A stretch of 44,400 nucleotides of DNA from IMG/VR virus record IMGVR_UViG_3300047356_001164, positions 1 through 44,400 of that record; one strand, written 5' to 3'. Positions 1 to 9,997 of the stretch are shown here, piece by piece. Below the pieces are notes generated by a model, which saw nothing but the letters and a program-made list of their open reading frames with translations, did not search any database and had not been told where the DNA came from. The stretch is from a virus. How positions within the stretch are numbered: position 1 is the stretch's first letter; the number at the start of each line of letters is the position of its first letter. The position numbers were made by a program, and so were the translations under genes.

Positions 1-110
1 CTCAGTTTGATTTCGTTATGGTAATATCACACATTGACTCGATGAGAGATGTTGTAGATGGATTAATTGAAATTAAAAAAGTAAATGGATTTTCAAATGT
101 TAGGTTCTAA
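1..110 (+). CDS. C-terminal end of a Rad50/SbcC/gp46-like recombination ATPase (partial)
   Basis: An open frame enters from the left edge (first full codon at base 3) and stops at 108-110, giving 35 residues. It contains FDFVMVISHID followed by MRDVVDGLIEI. The hydrophobic run ending in I-S-H is the form of the switch (H-loop) histidine near the C-terminus of Rad50/SbcC/SMC-type ABC ATPases, the family that includes the T4 recombination nuclease subunit gp46. If right, this is the end of a phage recombination and DNA-processing ATPase. Its stop overlaps by 11 nt the 3' end of the opposite-strand gene at 100-261, so the two genes converge. Too little sequence is present to exclude another ABC-type ATPase. 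Confidence 0.5.
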   Translation, partial: QFDFVMVISHIDSMRDVVDGLIEIKKVNGFSNVRF

Positions 111-261
111 CCTTTAAAATATTCTGAGGTTTTGGTGAACCTACCTTCTGTTTAATCAGAGTTTCAACCAATCCACTTAATTTATACCCATGTTCCTTGC
201 AATACCCTTGTAAGAGTTCATGGGTTTCTTTTTTTATCTGTATTGTAGTATATTTTCTCAT
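100..261 (-). CDS. Small ribbon-helix-helix (CopG/Arc-type) DNA-binding protein
   Basis: This 53-aa protein begins MRKYTTIQIKKETHELL. A short alternating beta strand (YTTIQI) is followed by a helix (KKETHELLQGYCKEHG), a turn (YKLSG) and a second helix (LVETLIKQKV). That is the standard ribbon-helix-helix layout, with the strand contacting DNA as a dimer. It is the only convincing minus-strand gene in the window. Its stop lies inside the 3' end of the Rad50-like gene, and its start faces the promoter of the giant fibre gene across an 86-nt gap. A TATTTATA element in its own orientation lies at 288-295. I infer a transcriptional regulator, perhaps acting on the divergent intergenic region; the target is unknown. 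No strong Shine-Dalgarno sequence is visible. Confidence 0.75.
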   Translation of the reverse strand: MRKYTTIQIKKETHELLQGYCKEHGYKLSGLVETLIKQKVGSPKPQNILKVRT

Positions 262-287
262 TCTATAACTTTCTATGGTTTTCTATA

Positions 288-295
288 TATAAATA
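288..295 (-). promoter_or_regulatory. Putative phage promoter element TATTTATA for the RHH gene
   Basis: Read on the minus strand this is TATTTATA, 26 nt before the start codon of the ribbon-helix-helix gene. It is the same 8-mer, in the same orientation relative to the gene, as the elements at 318, 11115, 33576, 36828, 39794 and 41997. On the + strand it reads TATAAATA, the T4 late promoter core, so direction is not proven by this site alone. Confidence 0.45.
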
Positions 296-317
296 TTTTA
301 TAAGTTTTTTTTAAACA

Positions 318-325
318 TATTTATA
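318..325 (+). promoter_or_regulatory. Putative phage promoter element TATTTATA for the giant fibre gene
   Basis: TATTTATA lies 22 nt upstream of the ATG at 348. It is followed by an AGGA at 337-340, spaced 7 nt from the start codon, as a plausible ribosome binding site. It lies back to back with the minus-strand element at 288-295, making this a divergent control region between the RHH gene and the tail genes. Confidence 0.5.
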
Positions 326-347
326 GGAGTATTAATAGGAAACCCAT

Positions 348-3300
348 ATGGCGTGTATAGTAAAAATTGGTAACGAATTTGAAAATCTTAGTGGATATAA
401 CACTTTCATAAAAGATAAAGACCCAAATTCACAGTACTTTAGAGTTAGTAAGTTTCAAGAAACATTTACGGCAGGTAAAAACCTTTTCTTAATGGAAGGT
501 TCTCAATACCTAAAAGAATCTACTGCTGTTAAAATCGAAATTGTTGATGTTGATGGTGGAACTCTATATATAGAACCTGGTAGAGGTGTACCTGATTACT
601 ATGAGGGGAACTCAGTAGTGTTATCTGCTCATATATATGATACCATGCCGGTGGGACCAGCTAAAATTACAGTCCTTGGTGAGTTAAAAGAATATATTGA
701 TGAAGAAGGAATATTAAGACCAGTACCCGATGATTGGAAGGGTACTTATAATGTTAAGTGGGAAAAAGATTTTTATATAAATAAAAATATTGAAAATTCA
801 ACTCCAGTTATATTTTACAAAAGACCAACAATTTCTATTGAAGAAACCGAAGGAACTATTGTTCAACAAGATATACCAGATGTAACACAAAGTGGTTCGG
901 TTCAAGGTAGAGCAGATATACCACAAATTGGTACAGATATACGAACATGGAGAGCAGGAACTCTTTATAGATTAGAAATCACAGATGGACCTGGCTTTAC
1001 TGGCTCAATAGATGAAAATATAATTTCAGTTCCATCATTAGGATATTCTGCAACTGTAAAAGAAGTTTTAAACAAAAATACAGTTTTAGTAGATAAACCC
1101 TATGTGGTAAATAATAAAATAGCAGAATTTCCCCCATCTGTATATAGTAGTACATTTGAATTTTTTGATGGAAGAACAACTACTGATACCATAGTAACTG
1201 GCTCGTATCAACGATTGGTATTTAAAAACATAGAAACCTTTGCTGGTAATTTAGATAAAGTTAAAATATATAGAAAATCTCGTTCAGATATTTCTGATTT
1301 TAAATTCTTAGAAGAAGTTAAGGTAGCGGATATCACTTCTGATTTATTAGTTGATGCTTCATCTCCAGCTGGAGAAAAATCAGGTGGAGCTGGAAGATTT
1401 ACTCCAGGAACTTTCACTACAAGTTGGACAACTTCATCAATACAAATTAGTGGTTCAGATACTTTTGTATCATTCGATGATGATTTATTATATGAATCTA
1501 TAAAAATAAACGTACCCTCTAGTTCTCAACAAACTGATCCTGTAAATATAGTTACAAACACAGAGTTTGATATTTTTTCTAACGTAGATTATCAAGTATC
1601 ATTAAAAACATTAGTAAGTGGTTCTACAACCGATACAATACCAGGTGAAGTAACAGTTGTATCACAATCTGTATCAACAACCACTTATTACTTATATGAC
1701 CCCAATGTAATGCAGGTATATCCAGTATCCTTTCAAACGGCAACTGGTTTTAATTCAATCTTAATACAATCTGCATCTGTTGATTTAACTCGTAATTATA
1801 TTTACGATGATACACGATTATCATTCTTTGATACACCACAAAATACAACAGGTTCATCTATTACATCTGTAAGTTCGGATTATACTTATGATGCTAATCT
1901 ATCAACATCGCTTACGTTTGATACAACAAGTGGTGATTGGGGTACAACATCGAGAGTTCAAACAGATGCAAACAGTAATGCAAATGTTGTATCGGTAAGT
2001 GGTTCATTTGGTGGTGTTGAATTAATTTTTAACGTTTGGTTAGATAGTGGTTCATATACTATACCAATGAGTGGTGACCCAAAAGATGTTAGTATCTACT
2101 CAGAAGTTTATACATCTGGTTCAGAAGAACTTTCGCTACTTTCATTTGAAAATATAGGTGGCGATGCTAAATTTTATTATTATAATAGTTCAACTTACTT
2201 AGATGAGTTATCATCGTTTAGAAGTTCAACTGAATATGAATTGGAAGCAATAGATACTGGTGATTATGAAACACCTCAAGCTTGGCATTCGAGTGGAACT
2301 GGTTCTCAAGTTATAATACCTTACGAACAAAGTGGATACAATTATGTTCATATTGATTATAGAACTAATAGAAATATAGAACCATTAAACGCAGATTTAA
2401 TAGATGTACAAAGATTAGATAGATTAAATGGTGATTTATTATATGGAGAATCATATGATATTACATCTATAAACTTTAACACAGGTGAAATCGATTTTAC
2501 AGATGGAACTGAAGCAGATTTTAGTGGTACATTAAACATACAAAATGGACAACTTGTTCTCACAATAGATGGAGATACTCAATATGCATATCTTGTAGAG
2601 GCAGATTTTAACAATTCTGTAATGGTATTCATTGGTAGGATTGAAGTTGGTGATATGGAACCATCATCTACGAGATACAACATATATGATTTATTTCAAC
2701 TATCAGGTTCTTCTGTTCAAAATACATCTACCTCAAGTTTTGTTGTACCAAGAGTACCAACACAAGGAGGAGATAACTTATATACCGAAGCAGGATATCC
2801 ACTTATAAAAGCAACTGTAAGTAATAGAGATTTCTTAACACCAGTATTTGATTCCGAATCTGGTTCTCTACAATTTGAATCACCATTAGAAATCCCTTAT
2901 ATTTTTAGAAATGATGGGGGGCAGGTAACTGATGTTTATACCTTTGATAGTTCAAGTGGACAAGTTTATAATGCATCATCTGTATCATCTTCTTCTGATG
3001 TAAACTCAGATTCTTTTGTATATGATAATGTATTAGTACAACAAGGATTTGTACCAAGTGGTTCTATACATAGTGGTATATCCACAGTAGAATCTAATAG
3101 TGTAATAAACCAATATGTTAATCTTACAACTAAACAACACGACCACTTAAGTGGTTCTGTAATTGTATCTTTACTTACAGATAGTGGTTCTTTATCATTA
3201 CCAACCGGTACTGGTTCAGTTGAGTATCATATAGAATCTTTTGTATCTGAATCTGGTTACCTATCGGGTAATACGATTTGGAGAAACTCAATGGCATTTA

Positions 3301-6300
3301 GAAACTTCAATACTGATGGTATGATGTTCTATAACCATTCTGCTACATCACAATCAGCAGTAGATGCAATAAGTGGTTCACTTAATTATAACATAGATTC
3401 AATAGATACTAATGATTTCCAAACTTTACCATTGAATATGTTAGAGAGTGGTTCTCAAGTAATACTTGATTTTGAAACAAGTGGTAGTGGATATAATTAC
3501 ATTTACTTAGATTATAGAACAAATAGAACAAGACAAGTATTAACTGCTGATTTGGAAGAAATTGGTTTAGTTTCTGAAATAGATGGTAGTCCTATTGGAA
3601 ATGCTAAAGATACATTAGCACTTTCTGGTTCTGAAGCAACATCCATTACATCCGCTTCTTACTTTACTCAACAAGTACCACCAACAACATCAAGTATATT
3701 TTATGATGATGTAATTGATTATCCATTTTTCCCAGCAACAATTCCTGCAGGAAATTATATTGGAGATAAAACACAACCAGGTGTAACCGATAGTATTTTA
3801 AATTCACCATTAAATATACCATATGTACTTAACATTTCAGATTCAACACCAAATGAGGTAATTGTTAGAAGGATTGATGCAATATTTACGGCATCTTCTG
3901 CATATGGAAGTACTGGTACTTTTGAAACTTCTTCTGCAATAACTTCTCAATCACTTGTAGCACCACCAATAGATGTACCGAAAACTTTAAAACTATATAT
4001 TACAGGTTCATCTGGTTCTGTTGATTTTAAAGAATATCTTACAGAAATCCAAGCAGATAAAACATATTCATCTAGAACTGATATATCAAACATAATAACA
4101 TCAACATATGAAAGTTCTAATGCGAGGTTGGGTATTGAAGCTAGGGGAGATGGTTGGCAATTATCTAAATTAGATTTACAACCAGCTAAAGCTAGGGGAT
4201 TCTCACCAAAGGTATTTAAGACAGTACAAGAAGAAGATAGAAACTTACAAGATGAAACGTTTGATTATAAGTTTGAAATGTATGATGTTAATAATAATTA
4301 CATTCCAGTAACACTCGAAGAAACTGTAAGATTTACTGGTGGAAATAAACAAACCACAGGTACTTTAAAACTGTTAAGTTTTGAAACTGATAGAACTGCG
4401 TTTAGATTTTATAGTGGTTCAATTGCAAATCCACCATTTCAACAAATTAGATTGGTGGCAACTAAACAAAACTTAGAAGGTGCAATAACATACGCATCAG
4501 CTGCGTTTGATACATCAGGTCAATATATAGACCCATCTTCTTATAGTGGAACATATCCTGGTGGTATGACTTCTGTTGGTGATAATGGAGGTATTGTAAC
4601 TATTGCAAACTTTAGTGGTAGTGATACGAATTATCAAGTTGGTTCAATAATTTATACTGCTTCATGTGATAATCGAAATGAGTTTGAAACCATATTTAGA
4701 TTAGAAGATGGACAACCTATCGCAGACTTAATTGTTAATAACGATAGAAGTGTATTTACATATAGATTATCAGATGGTAGTTTAAATCCAAGTGAACAAA
4801 ACTCAACAATTACAGTAAAGAGAAAGAATTTAGCATCTAATGCAGAAACAATTACAGCAAATTCATCATCTCTTTCTGGTAGTGCTCCTCCCCTAACTCT
4901 TATATCTGATAATTCAACAACTGGTGTTGCAACTTACTTCTTAAGTGGTTCTACTTTAGATTTATCAACTGGTTCTGTAAACTATCAATTTACGGCATCT
5001 GATTCTTTTGGTGTACAAATAGATAATGTAACGAGTGTAACACCTATATCATTCTTAGAAGGAGTTGTTTTATACCTAACAAATGAAAGAGGTGTATTAC
5101 CTGCTTTTTATAGTGGAGTTATTCCATCTGCATCTTATCAATATACAAGTGGTTCAACAAAACTTTATGTTGGTGGTGATGAGGTAGTATTTGATAATGG
5201 TGGAGGAAATAATACTTACAAAATTACTGGTGTGACTGGTTCGGGTATTACACCAAACGAAGTAAATCCAACAACAAATGAATATGGTGGTGTACCTGGT
5301 ACAATGGGTAATGAATCATCATCATTAGAAATAAATGTACAATATACTGATTCAATCGGTGAATCTTATGATTTCGGTAGAACCGCTAACTTTAATCTTG
5401 TTAGAGAAGGTGAACAAGGACAACCTGGTCTTGAGGGTTCAAATGGACCTGGTCTTTTATTTACAGGTATATACGATAATACGAGAGATTATACAGTAAC
5501 TACTGGTTCGTTAGCAAGAAGAGATGCAGTAATTTATAACAATGTATTTTATCTTGCAGTATCAGAAAGTGGACCAAGTACTGCCGCTGGATTACAACAT
5601 CCATCATCATCAGCTGATTATTGGTCATCTTTAGGAACTGGTTCGAACTTTGTAGCAGCAGGTTTGGCTGTATTTGCAGAATCTTATGTACAAAACAATA
5701 TAAATGTTGGAACAAACAATAGTGGTTCAGCATCAGCAGCAAATATTACAATAGCTGGTGGAACTAACTATCCTTATATTTCGATTGACCAAGGAGCAAC
5801 AACTGGTACTCAAGGATATAATGTTGGTAATGGTATTTTCTTAGGTATTAATGGAAATACTGGTACTGGTTCTCTTTCATTAGAAAGTGGATTAACAAAC
5901 AATGAATTAACTTGGGATGGTGATACTTTAAATATTCGTGGTAATATAACAGTTACCAACAATGAAGATTTTGTTTTCCCATCTGATACGGGTTCTCTTG
6001 TTAGAAATGACCAAACATCATCACTTGTAAATCCAACTACTTTCACTCCTACTACTGCTGCAGGAACATCCGATGGTCTACATTTAGGTTCAGATAAAAT
6101 GGGATTTGTTGAAAGTGGAACATATCAAACCTATATGGATGATAATGGTAATTTCTATCTTGGAGGAACTAGTGGAGCTCTTACTTGGAATGGAACTAAT
6201 TTGAATCTTGATGGTGGTTCAATTACATTTACAAATCAAAATTCAATTGATTTAGGTGGATTTAATAATGATAGCGGATTTACAAACGATGATGAACTCG

Positions 6301-7784
6301 ATTCACTTATAGATGGTACAAAAACAGGTGGTTCATTTATAAATGCTAAAACAATTGCTTCACCTATAATAGCCGGTGTAGATGGATATTTTCAAAATAC
6401 ATTTAAAGTTGGTAATGAAGGTATAACATTAGATGGTTCAAATAAACAAATTTATATAGGTGCCGGAAATTATGGTCAAGGTGATACTGGTTTTTATGTA
6501 GATTTTGAAGGTAATTTTTCATTAGGAGATAAGTTTGTATGGAATGGTTCTGTATTAAATATCTCAGGTGATATTACTGCTAGCGCAGGTAGTATTGCTG
6601 GATTTACTATTGAGGATGGTACTTTAGAATCACAAAACACAAATTTAGTGTTAGATGGTTCAGGAGATGGTTCTATAATATTAGAAAATGGTTCTTCTTC
6701 GGTAAGGATAAACCCAAGTTCAACCTTAACATCTGCAACTGGTACTATAACAGTTCCATCTTTTAATTCCGAAACCATCAGTGCAACTGCTTCTGATACT
6801 GAGATTTCAAGTGGAATAACTGGTTATTTATCAACATACGATGCTGTAATTACAACAAGTGGAGATAGTTCTACACCTTCATTTACAGTTGATTCTTCTG
6901 CTGGTAACTTATCAGCAGTTGTAAGTTGTACAATATCACCATCTGGTGATTCAAACACTAAGCATATTAAAAGTACAATTGCATTAGGAAGTGGAGGTGT
7001 AATATCAGGTCATAATGTATCTGCTACATTAGTAGTACAATTAAAAAAGGGTGGTACTGTTATAGCAACAAAAACCCAACCAATTCAAGGAAGTACTGCT
7101 ACAACTACTAATAATGTTGGTGATAGTTATACAATAACATTTAATAGTATCATACTTGAGGGTGGAGCAACATATACTTTAGAAACAGGTATTCAATCCA
7201 AATCATCATATCTATATGGTTCGGCAGGTTCAGATACTACTCAATTAACTACTCAATATTTTCCTCCAAACTTAACAAGTCCATCGGTTACAACTTCTAC
7301 ACCAGCTGGTGACCCATTTACAGAGATTACAGCAGGTGGTTTCCAAGTTGTTTCTAGTACAACTAAATTAGTAAAAATTCCACTTGCATCCTCCGGTAAT
7401 GCATTCGAAGTTTTAGGAGATTCTTATTTCGATGGTGATATAGATGCAACTGGTAACATAACTGCATTCTCTACTTCTGATTCAAGGTTGAAGCAAAATG
7501 TAAAACTTATACCTGATGCATTAGAAAAAGTAAGAGAGATTAGTGGAGTAACTTTTGATTGGAAGGATGGATTCTCCGATGTTCATAAATTTGAAGGACA
7601 TGATATTGGTGTAATTGCACAAGAAGTAGAATATGTGTTACCTGAAATTGTTAAGATGAATCACAAAACAGGATATCGTGGTGTTAAATACGAAAAACTT
7701 TCACCCCTTCTGATTGAGGCAATAAAAGAACTTTCTAAAAAAGTAGATAAGTTAGAAAAAGAAATAAAACAGTTAAAGGGTTAG
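348..7784 (+). CDS. Giant tail fibre/appendage protein with C-terminal S74 intramolecular chaperone
   Basis: This 2478-aa virion protein is Ser/Thr/Gly rich. The first 150 or so residues look globular and may attach it to the tail. The middle is a long beta-rich region peppered with SGS motifs and containing two divergent copies of a module that includes YRTNR (around residues 665 and 1050). Near residue 1688 there are five collagen-like Gly-X-Y triplets (GEQGQPGLEGSNGPG), followed by an aromatic segment around GIYDNTRDYTV that may bind carbohydrate. The last 108 residues match the peptidase S74 / endosialidase-type chaperone: TSDSRLKQNV with the presumed self-cleavage serine near 2377, GVIAQEVEYVLPEIV, and a final coiled coil. 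In that family the domain trimerises the fibre and then cuts itself off. The host-binding role is inferred. The next gene starts 4 nt downstream. Confidence 0.85.
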   Translation: MACIVKIGNEFENLSGYNTFIKDKDPNSQYFRVSKFQETFTAGKNLFLMEGSQYLKESTAVKIEIVDVDGGTLYIEPGRGVPDYYEGNSVVLSAHIYDTMPVGPAKITVLGELKEYIDEEGILRPVPDDWKGTYNVKWEKDFYINKNIENSTPVIFYKRPTISIEETEGTIVQQDIPDVTQSGSVQGRADIPQIGTDIRTWRAGTLYRLEITDGPGFTGSIDENIISVPSLGYSATVKEVLNKNTVLVDKPYVVNNKIAEFPPSVYSSTFEFFDGRTTTDTIVTGSYQRLVFKNIETFAGNLDKVKIYRKSRSDISDFKFLEEVKVADITSDLLVDASSPAGEKSGGAGRFTPGTFTTSWTTSSIQISGSDTFVSFDDDLLYESIKINVPSSSQQTDPVNIVTNTEFDIFSNVDYQVSLKTLVSGSTTDTIPGEVTVVSQSVSTTTYYLYDPNVMQVYPVSFQTATGFNSILIQSASVDLTRNYIYDDTRLSFFDTPQNTTGSSITSVSSDYTYDANLSTSLTFDTTSGDWGTTSRVQTDANSNANVVSVSGSFGGVELIFNVWLDSGSYTIPMSGDPKDVSIYSEVYTSGSEELSLLSFENIGGDAKFYYYNSSTYLDELSSFRSSTEYELEAIDTGDYETPQAWHSSGTGSQVIIPYEQSGYNYVHIDYRTNRNIEPLNADLIDVQRLDRLNGDLLYGESYDITSINFNTGEIDFTDGTEADFSGTLNIQNGQLVLTIDGDTQYAYLVEADFNNSVMVFIGRIEVGDMEPSSTRYNIYDLFQLSGSSVQNTSTSSFVVPRVPTQGGDNLYTEAGYPLIKATVSNRDFLTPVFDSESGSLQFESPLEIPYIFRNDGGQVTDVYTFDSSSGQVYNASSVSSSSDVNSDSFVYDNVLVQQGFVPSGSIHSGISTVESNSVINQYVNLTTKQHDHLSGSVIVSLLTDSGSLSLPTGTGSVEYHIESFVSESGYLSGNTIWRNSMAFRNFNTDGMMFYNHSATSQSAVDAISGSLNYNIDSIDTNDFQTLPLNMLESGSQVILDFETSGSGYNYIYLDYRTNRTRQVLTADLEEIGLVSEIDGSPIGNAKDTLALSGSEATSITSASYFTQQVPPTTSSIFYDDVIDYPFFPATIPAGNYIGDKTQPGVTDSILNSPLNIPYVLNISDSTPNEVIVRRIDAIFTASSAYGSTGTFETSSAITSQSLVAPPIDVPKTLKLYITGSSGSVDFKEYLTEIQADKTYSSRTDISNIITSTYESSNARLGIEARGDGWQLSKLDLQPAKARGFSPKVFKTVQEEDRNLQDETFDYKFEMYDVNNNYIPVTLEETVRFTGGNKQTTGTLKLLSFETDRTAFRFYSGSIANPPFQQIRLVATKQNLEGAITYASAAFDTSGQYIDPSSYSGTYPGGMTSVGDNGGIVTIANFSGSDTNYQVGSIIYTASCDNRNEFETIFRLEDGQPIADLIVNNDRSVFTYRLSDGSLNPSEQNSTITVKRKNLASNAETITANSSSLSGSAPPLTLISDNSTTGVATYFLSGSTLDLSTGSVNYQFTASDSFGVQIDNVTSVTPISFLEGVVLYLTNERGVLPAFYSGVIPSASYQYTSGSTKLYVGGDEVVFDNGGGNNTYKITGVTGSGITPNEVNPTTNEYGGVPGTMGNESSSLEINVQYTDSIGESYDFGRTANFNLVREGEQGQPGLEGSNGPGLLFTGIYDNTRDYTVTTGSLARRDAVIYNNVFYLAVSESGPSTAAGLQHPSSSADYWSSLGTGSNFVAAGLAVFAESYVQNNINVGTNNSGSASAANITIAGGTNYPYISIDQGATTGTQGYNVGNGIFLGINGNTGTGSLSLESGLTNNELTWDGDTLNIRGNITVTNNEDFVFPSDTGSLVRNDQTSSLVNPTTFTPTTAAGTSDGLHLGSDKMGFVESGTYQTYMDDNGNFYLGGTSGALTWNGTNLNLDGGSITFTNQNSIDLGGFNNDSGFTNDDELDSLIDGTKTGGSFINAKTIASPIIAGVDGYFQNTFKVGNEGITLDGSNKQIYIGAGNYGQGDTGFYVDFEGNFSLGDKFVWNGSVLNISGDITASAGSIAGFTIEDGTLESQNTNLVLDGSGDGSIILENGSSSVRINPSSTLTSATGTITVPSFNSETISATASDTEISSGITGYLSTYDAVITTSGDSSTPSFTVDSSAGNLSAVVSCTISPSGDSNTKHIKSTIALGSGGVISGHNVSATLVVQLKKGGTVIATKTQPIQGSTATTTNNVGDSYTITFNSIILEGGATYTLETGIQSKSSYLYGSAGSDTTQLTTQYFPPNLTSPSVTTSTPAGDPFTEITAGGFQVVSSTTKLVKIPLASSGNAFEVLGDSYFDGDIDATGNITAFSTSDSRLKQNVKLIPDALEKVREISGVTFDWKDGFSDVHKFEGHDIGVIAQEVEYVLPEIVKMNHKTGYRGVKYEKLSPLLIEAIKELSKKVDKLEKEIKQLKG

Positions 7785-7787
7785 AAT

Positions 7788-9980
7788 ATGCCACTACCAG
7801 ATTCAGGCCAACCAATATCATTTGAAGATATTAATTTAGAGTTAGGAAATTCAGCTAATGCAGAATTAGATTTACAATCTGCATCTGTATTACTTGGTGA
7901 ATCCGATGCACCATATGGTATGGATGAACTTGCAGGATTATCATTTAATACATTTACTTATGGTATGGCTGGTGTAAGTGGATTTGCAGTAGCGGATAAT
8001 GGTACAGTTACTGCACCAACAAATACATTGGGTACAATTACTTCAAGAGTTTATAGTAGTGGTTATAATAGTGGTACAAATAAATTCCCAACAGTTTCTA
8101 CTGATACAAGTAGAACAGTTGATGTACAAGTACAAGCACCCGCAACTGGATATGGTAATAATAATCAGATTGTAAGTGGTAGTGAATTGGTAACTCAACA
8201 AGGAATAGATACATATTCTATTAGTACTTGGGTTGCAAATGGTGGTGCAGTTTCAATTGATAGAAATAATGGTAATGTTAGTATAGATAGTAATGGAGAT
8301 TCAACAACAACCGTAACGGTTACACCAACATCATTTAGTACTTTCACATCACCTTCATCACAACCACGAAATATATCAGTAGGTAATATCACAGTTCCAT
8401 CATCTCCTACATTATATACTAATTCAGATAGTGTCATTTCTGGTACTATTACTGTTACTCAATTAGCTCAAGGGTTACCTACATTTGCAGTTGGTGATTG
8501 GAGTGGTGTTATTACAATTGGACAAGATGGTAGTATATCAGCAACAGCAGGTAATGTATCCTCTGTTAATATTGATACTGGAACATTTGATGAAGTAACA
8601 GAAGATACCCCACAAACAGTTCAGTTTGATTTAATTGGAATACCATCTGGATATACTAATACTGGTGGTAACTTGAATAATCAAACTCAAACAGTTACAC
8701 AACCTGCAATAGATACGTTTGAATTGAGTGATTGGACTGGAACTATATCAATTAATGGACAAGATGGTAGTATATCAGCAACAGCAGGTAATGTATCCTC
8801 TGTTAATATTGATACTGGAACATTCACAACTGTTGATACCGAAACTTCAAGAACCGTTCAATTTGATTTAATTGGAATTCCTGCAGGATTTTCTAATACT
8901 GGTGGTAATTTAGATAATCAAACTCAAACAGTTTCACAACCACCATTAGCACCTGATTTAACAATAACAACATCACCAACCACTTGGTCATCCAATGAGA
9001 CTGGTATCAAAACTCTTACTATAACAAATACTGGTGGTGATTTAGAAACAGTAGCACAATTCTCTTTAACAGGTCTTAGTTTATTTAAATTAGTTGGTGT
9101 AGATAGTAATGTACCAGTTATAAATCCATATCCTAATTATTATCAAGCAACTGCAGCTGATGGTTCTGCAAGTACTTTTTCAGTAGGTGTTCAGCCAGAA
9201 GGCAATAATACAAATTCATCTAATAATACTGCTACTGTTTCATTTTTAGGAAGTAATGATGGTGGTTCACAAACATTAACATTTACACCAACTCAAACAT
9301 ATCCTGTTACTTGGAGTGCAACTCCATCCTCATTTACTGGTGCTGATAGATTTGATAGTACTGGTGAAACTCAATATATAACTCTTAGTACATCCGAATC
9401 TTGGACAGCATCTGTAAGTGGTGTTGGATTTAGTTTAGATACAACAAGTGGTACGGCAGGAACCCATACAATTGGAGTAACTGCTACTGCAAATAGTGGC
9501 GATACTCGAACAGGTACAGTATTTTTATCAGCAACAGGTCAAACTGATATTACAATTTCATTATCTCAACTTTATGCAATGCAAGATTTAGATGTAAGTT
9601 GGAACAATGAAGTTAGTTATGAAGAGGGTGGTTTAACTGATTCTGTAACATTAAGTAATAATCAATCACAATATAGAGAATATCAAATATATGCTAGACA
9701 AGATTATGATTCAACTGTAACTTGGGAGATAATTCAAGGAACCACAGGTGCAGTATGGAATACTGGTGGGGGTACTACATCAACATCAAATCAAACAGCA
9801 ACCGTAGGAACCACACCTGTTAGTAAGATAATAAGATTCTTAGTAAATAGTTCAGAATCCGATGTTATTTCTGCAATACAAGTTACATCTGATAGGTCAA
9901 TCCATACATATTACAGAACTTACACTCACGAAGGTACTGATGATAGTGGAGGTGGTGGTGGTGGTGGTGATATACAATAG
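7788..9980 (+). CDS. Beta-rich virion/tail protein with BACON-like and Ig-like repeats
   Basis: This 730-aa protein begins MPLPDSGQPISFEDINLELG, an opening seen in many phage tail and baseplate-associated proteins. After a short head it is built of repeated beta domains. Two tandem copies of a roughly 79-aa module start near residues 230 and 310 (each with DGSISATAGNVSSVNIDTG). An Ig-like domain lies around 385-500, and a BACON-like domain (WSATPSSFTG to TVFLSATGQ) around 505-595. The C-terminus is a Gly run. BACON-type domains are linked to carbohydrate or mucin binding, so a role in surface adhesion beside the fibre protein is likely but inferred. It sits 3 nt after the giant fibre gene and must be co-expressed with it. 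The two tandem modules share a perfect 69-bp DNA repeat, so one duplication is recent. Confidence 0.7.
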   Translation: MPLPDSGQPISFEDINLELGNSANAELDLQSASVLLGESDAPYGMDELAGLSFNTFTYGMAGVSGFAVADNGTVTAPTNTLGTITSRVYSSGYNSGTNKFPTVSTDTSRTVDVQVQAPATGYGNNNQIVSGSELVTQQGIDTYSISTWVANGGAVSIDRNNGNVSIDSNGDSTTTVTVTPTSFSTFTSPSSQPRNISVGNITVPSSPTLYTNSDSVISGTITVTQLAQGLPTFAVGDWSGVITIGQDGSISATAGNVSSVNIDTGTFDEVTEDTPQTVQFDLIGIPSGYTNTGGNLNNQTQTVTQPAIDTFELSDWTGTISINGQDGSISATAGNVSSVNIDTGTFTTVDTETSRTVQFDLIGIPAGFSNTGGNLDNQTQTVSQPPLAPDLTITTSPTTWSSNETGIKTLTITNTGGDLETVAQFSLTGLSLFKLVGVDSNVPVINPYPNYYQATAADGSASTFSVGVQPEGNNTNSSNNTATVSFLGSNDGGSQTLTFTPTQTYPVTWSATPSSFTGADRFDSTGETQYITLSTSESWTASVSGVGFSLDTTSGTAGTHTIGVTATANSGDTRTGTVFLSATGQTDITISLSQLYAMQDLDVSWNNEVSYEEGGLTDSVTLSNNQSQYREYQIYARQDYDSTVTWEIIQGTTGAVWNTGGGTTSTSNQTATVGTTPVSKIIRFLVNSSESDVISAIQVTSDRSIHTYYRTYTHEGTDDSGGGGGGGDIQ
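8519..8587 (+). repeat. 69-bp perfect direct repeat, copy 1
   Basis: This stretch begins TGGACAAGATGG and ends ACTGGAACATT, and it is identical to 8756-8824, offset by 237 nt (79 codons). It is in frame inside the beta-rich virion protein. Identity at synonymous positions implies recent tandem duplication or gene conversion. Confidence 0.95.
8756..8824 (+). repeat. 69-bp perfect direct repeat, copy 2
   Basis: This is the second copy of the repeat at 8519-8587. Flanking parts of the two 79-aa modules have diverged in both DNA and protein, so the identical core stands out. Confidence 0.95.
9951..9968 (+). repeat. (GGT)6 trinucleotide microsatellite
   Basis: Six GGT units encode the Gly run at the C-terminus of the beta-rich virion protein. 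Slippage here would change Gly number without shifting the frame. Confidence 0.9.
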
Positions 9981-9997
9981 TTTTTTTGTAAATTATA

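Noticed and set aside
127-142. Five-base-pair hairpin AGGTT/AACCT as a terminator
   Set aside because: The stem is short, inside the ribbon-helix-helix gene, and lacks a following U tract. I found no convincing intrinsic terminator anywhere in the window.
288-325. Reading the elements as T4 late promoters (TATAAATA) on the opposite strand
   Set aside because: At 33576, 36828, 39794 and 41997 there is no minus-strand gene to serve, while a + strand start lies close downstream in each case.
997-9200. Several open frames of 60-94 codons on the minus strand under the two tail genes
   Set aside because: They lie wholly inside clearly coding + strand genes, have low-complexity translations and no start context; they are shadows.
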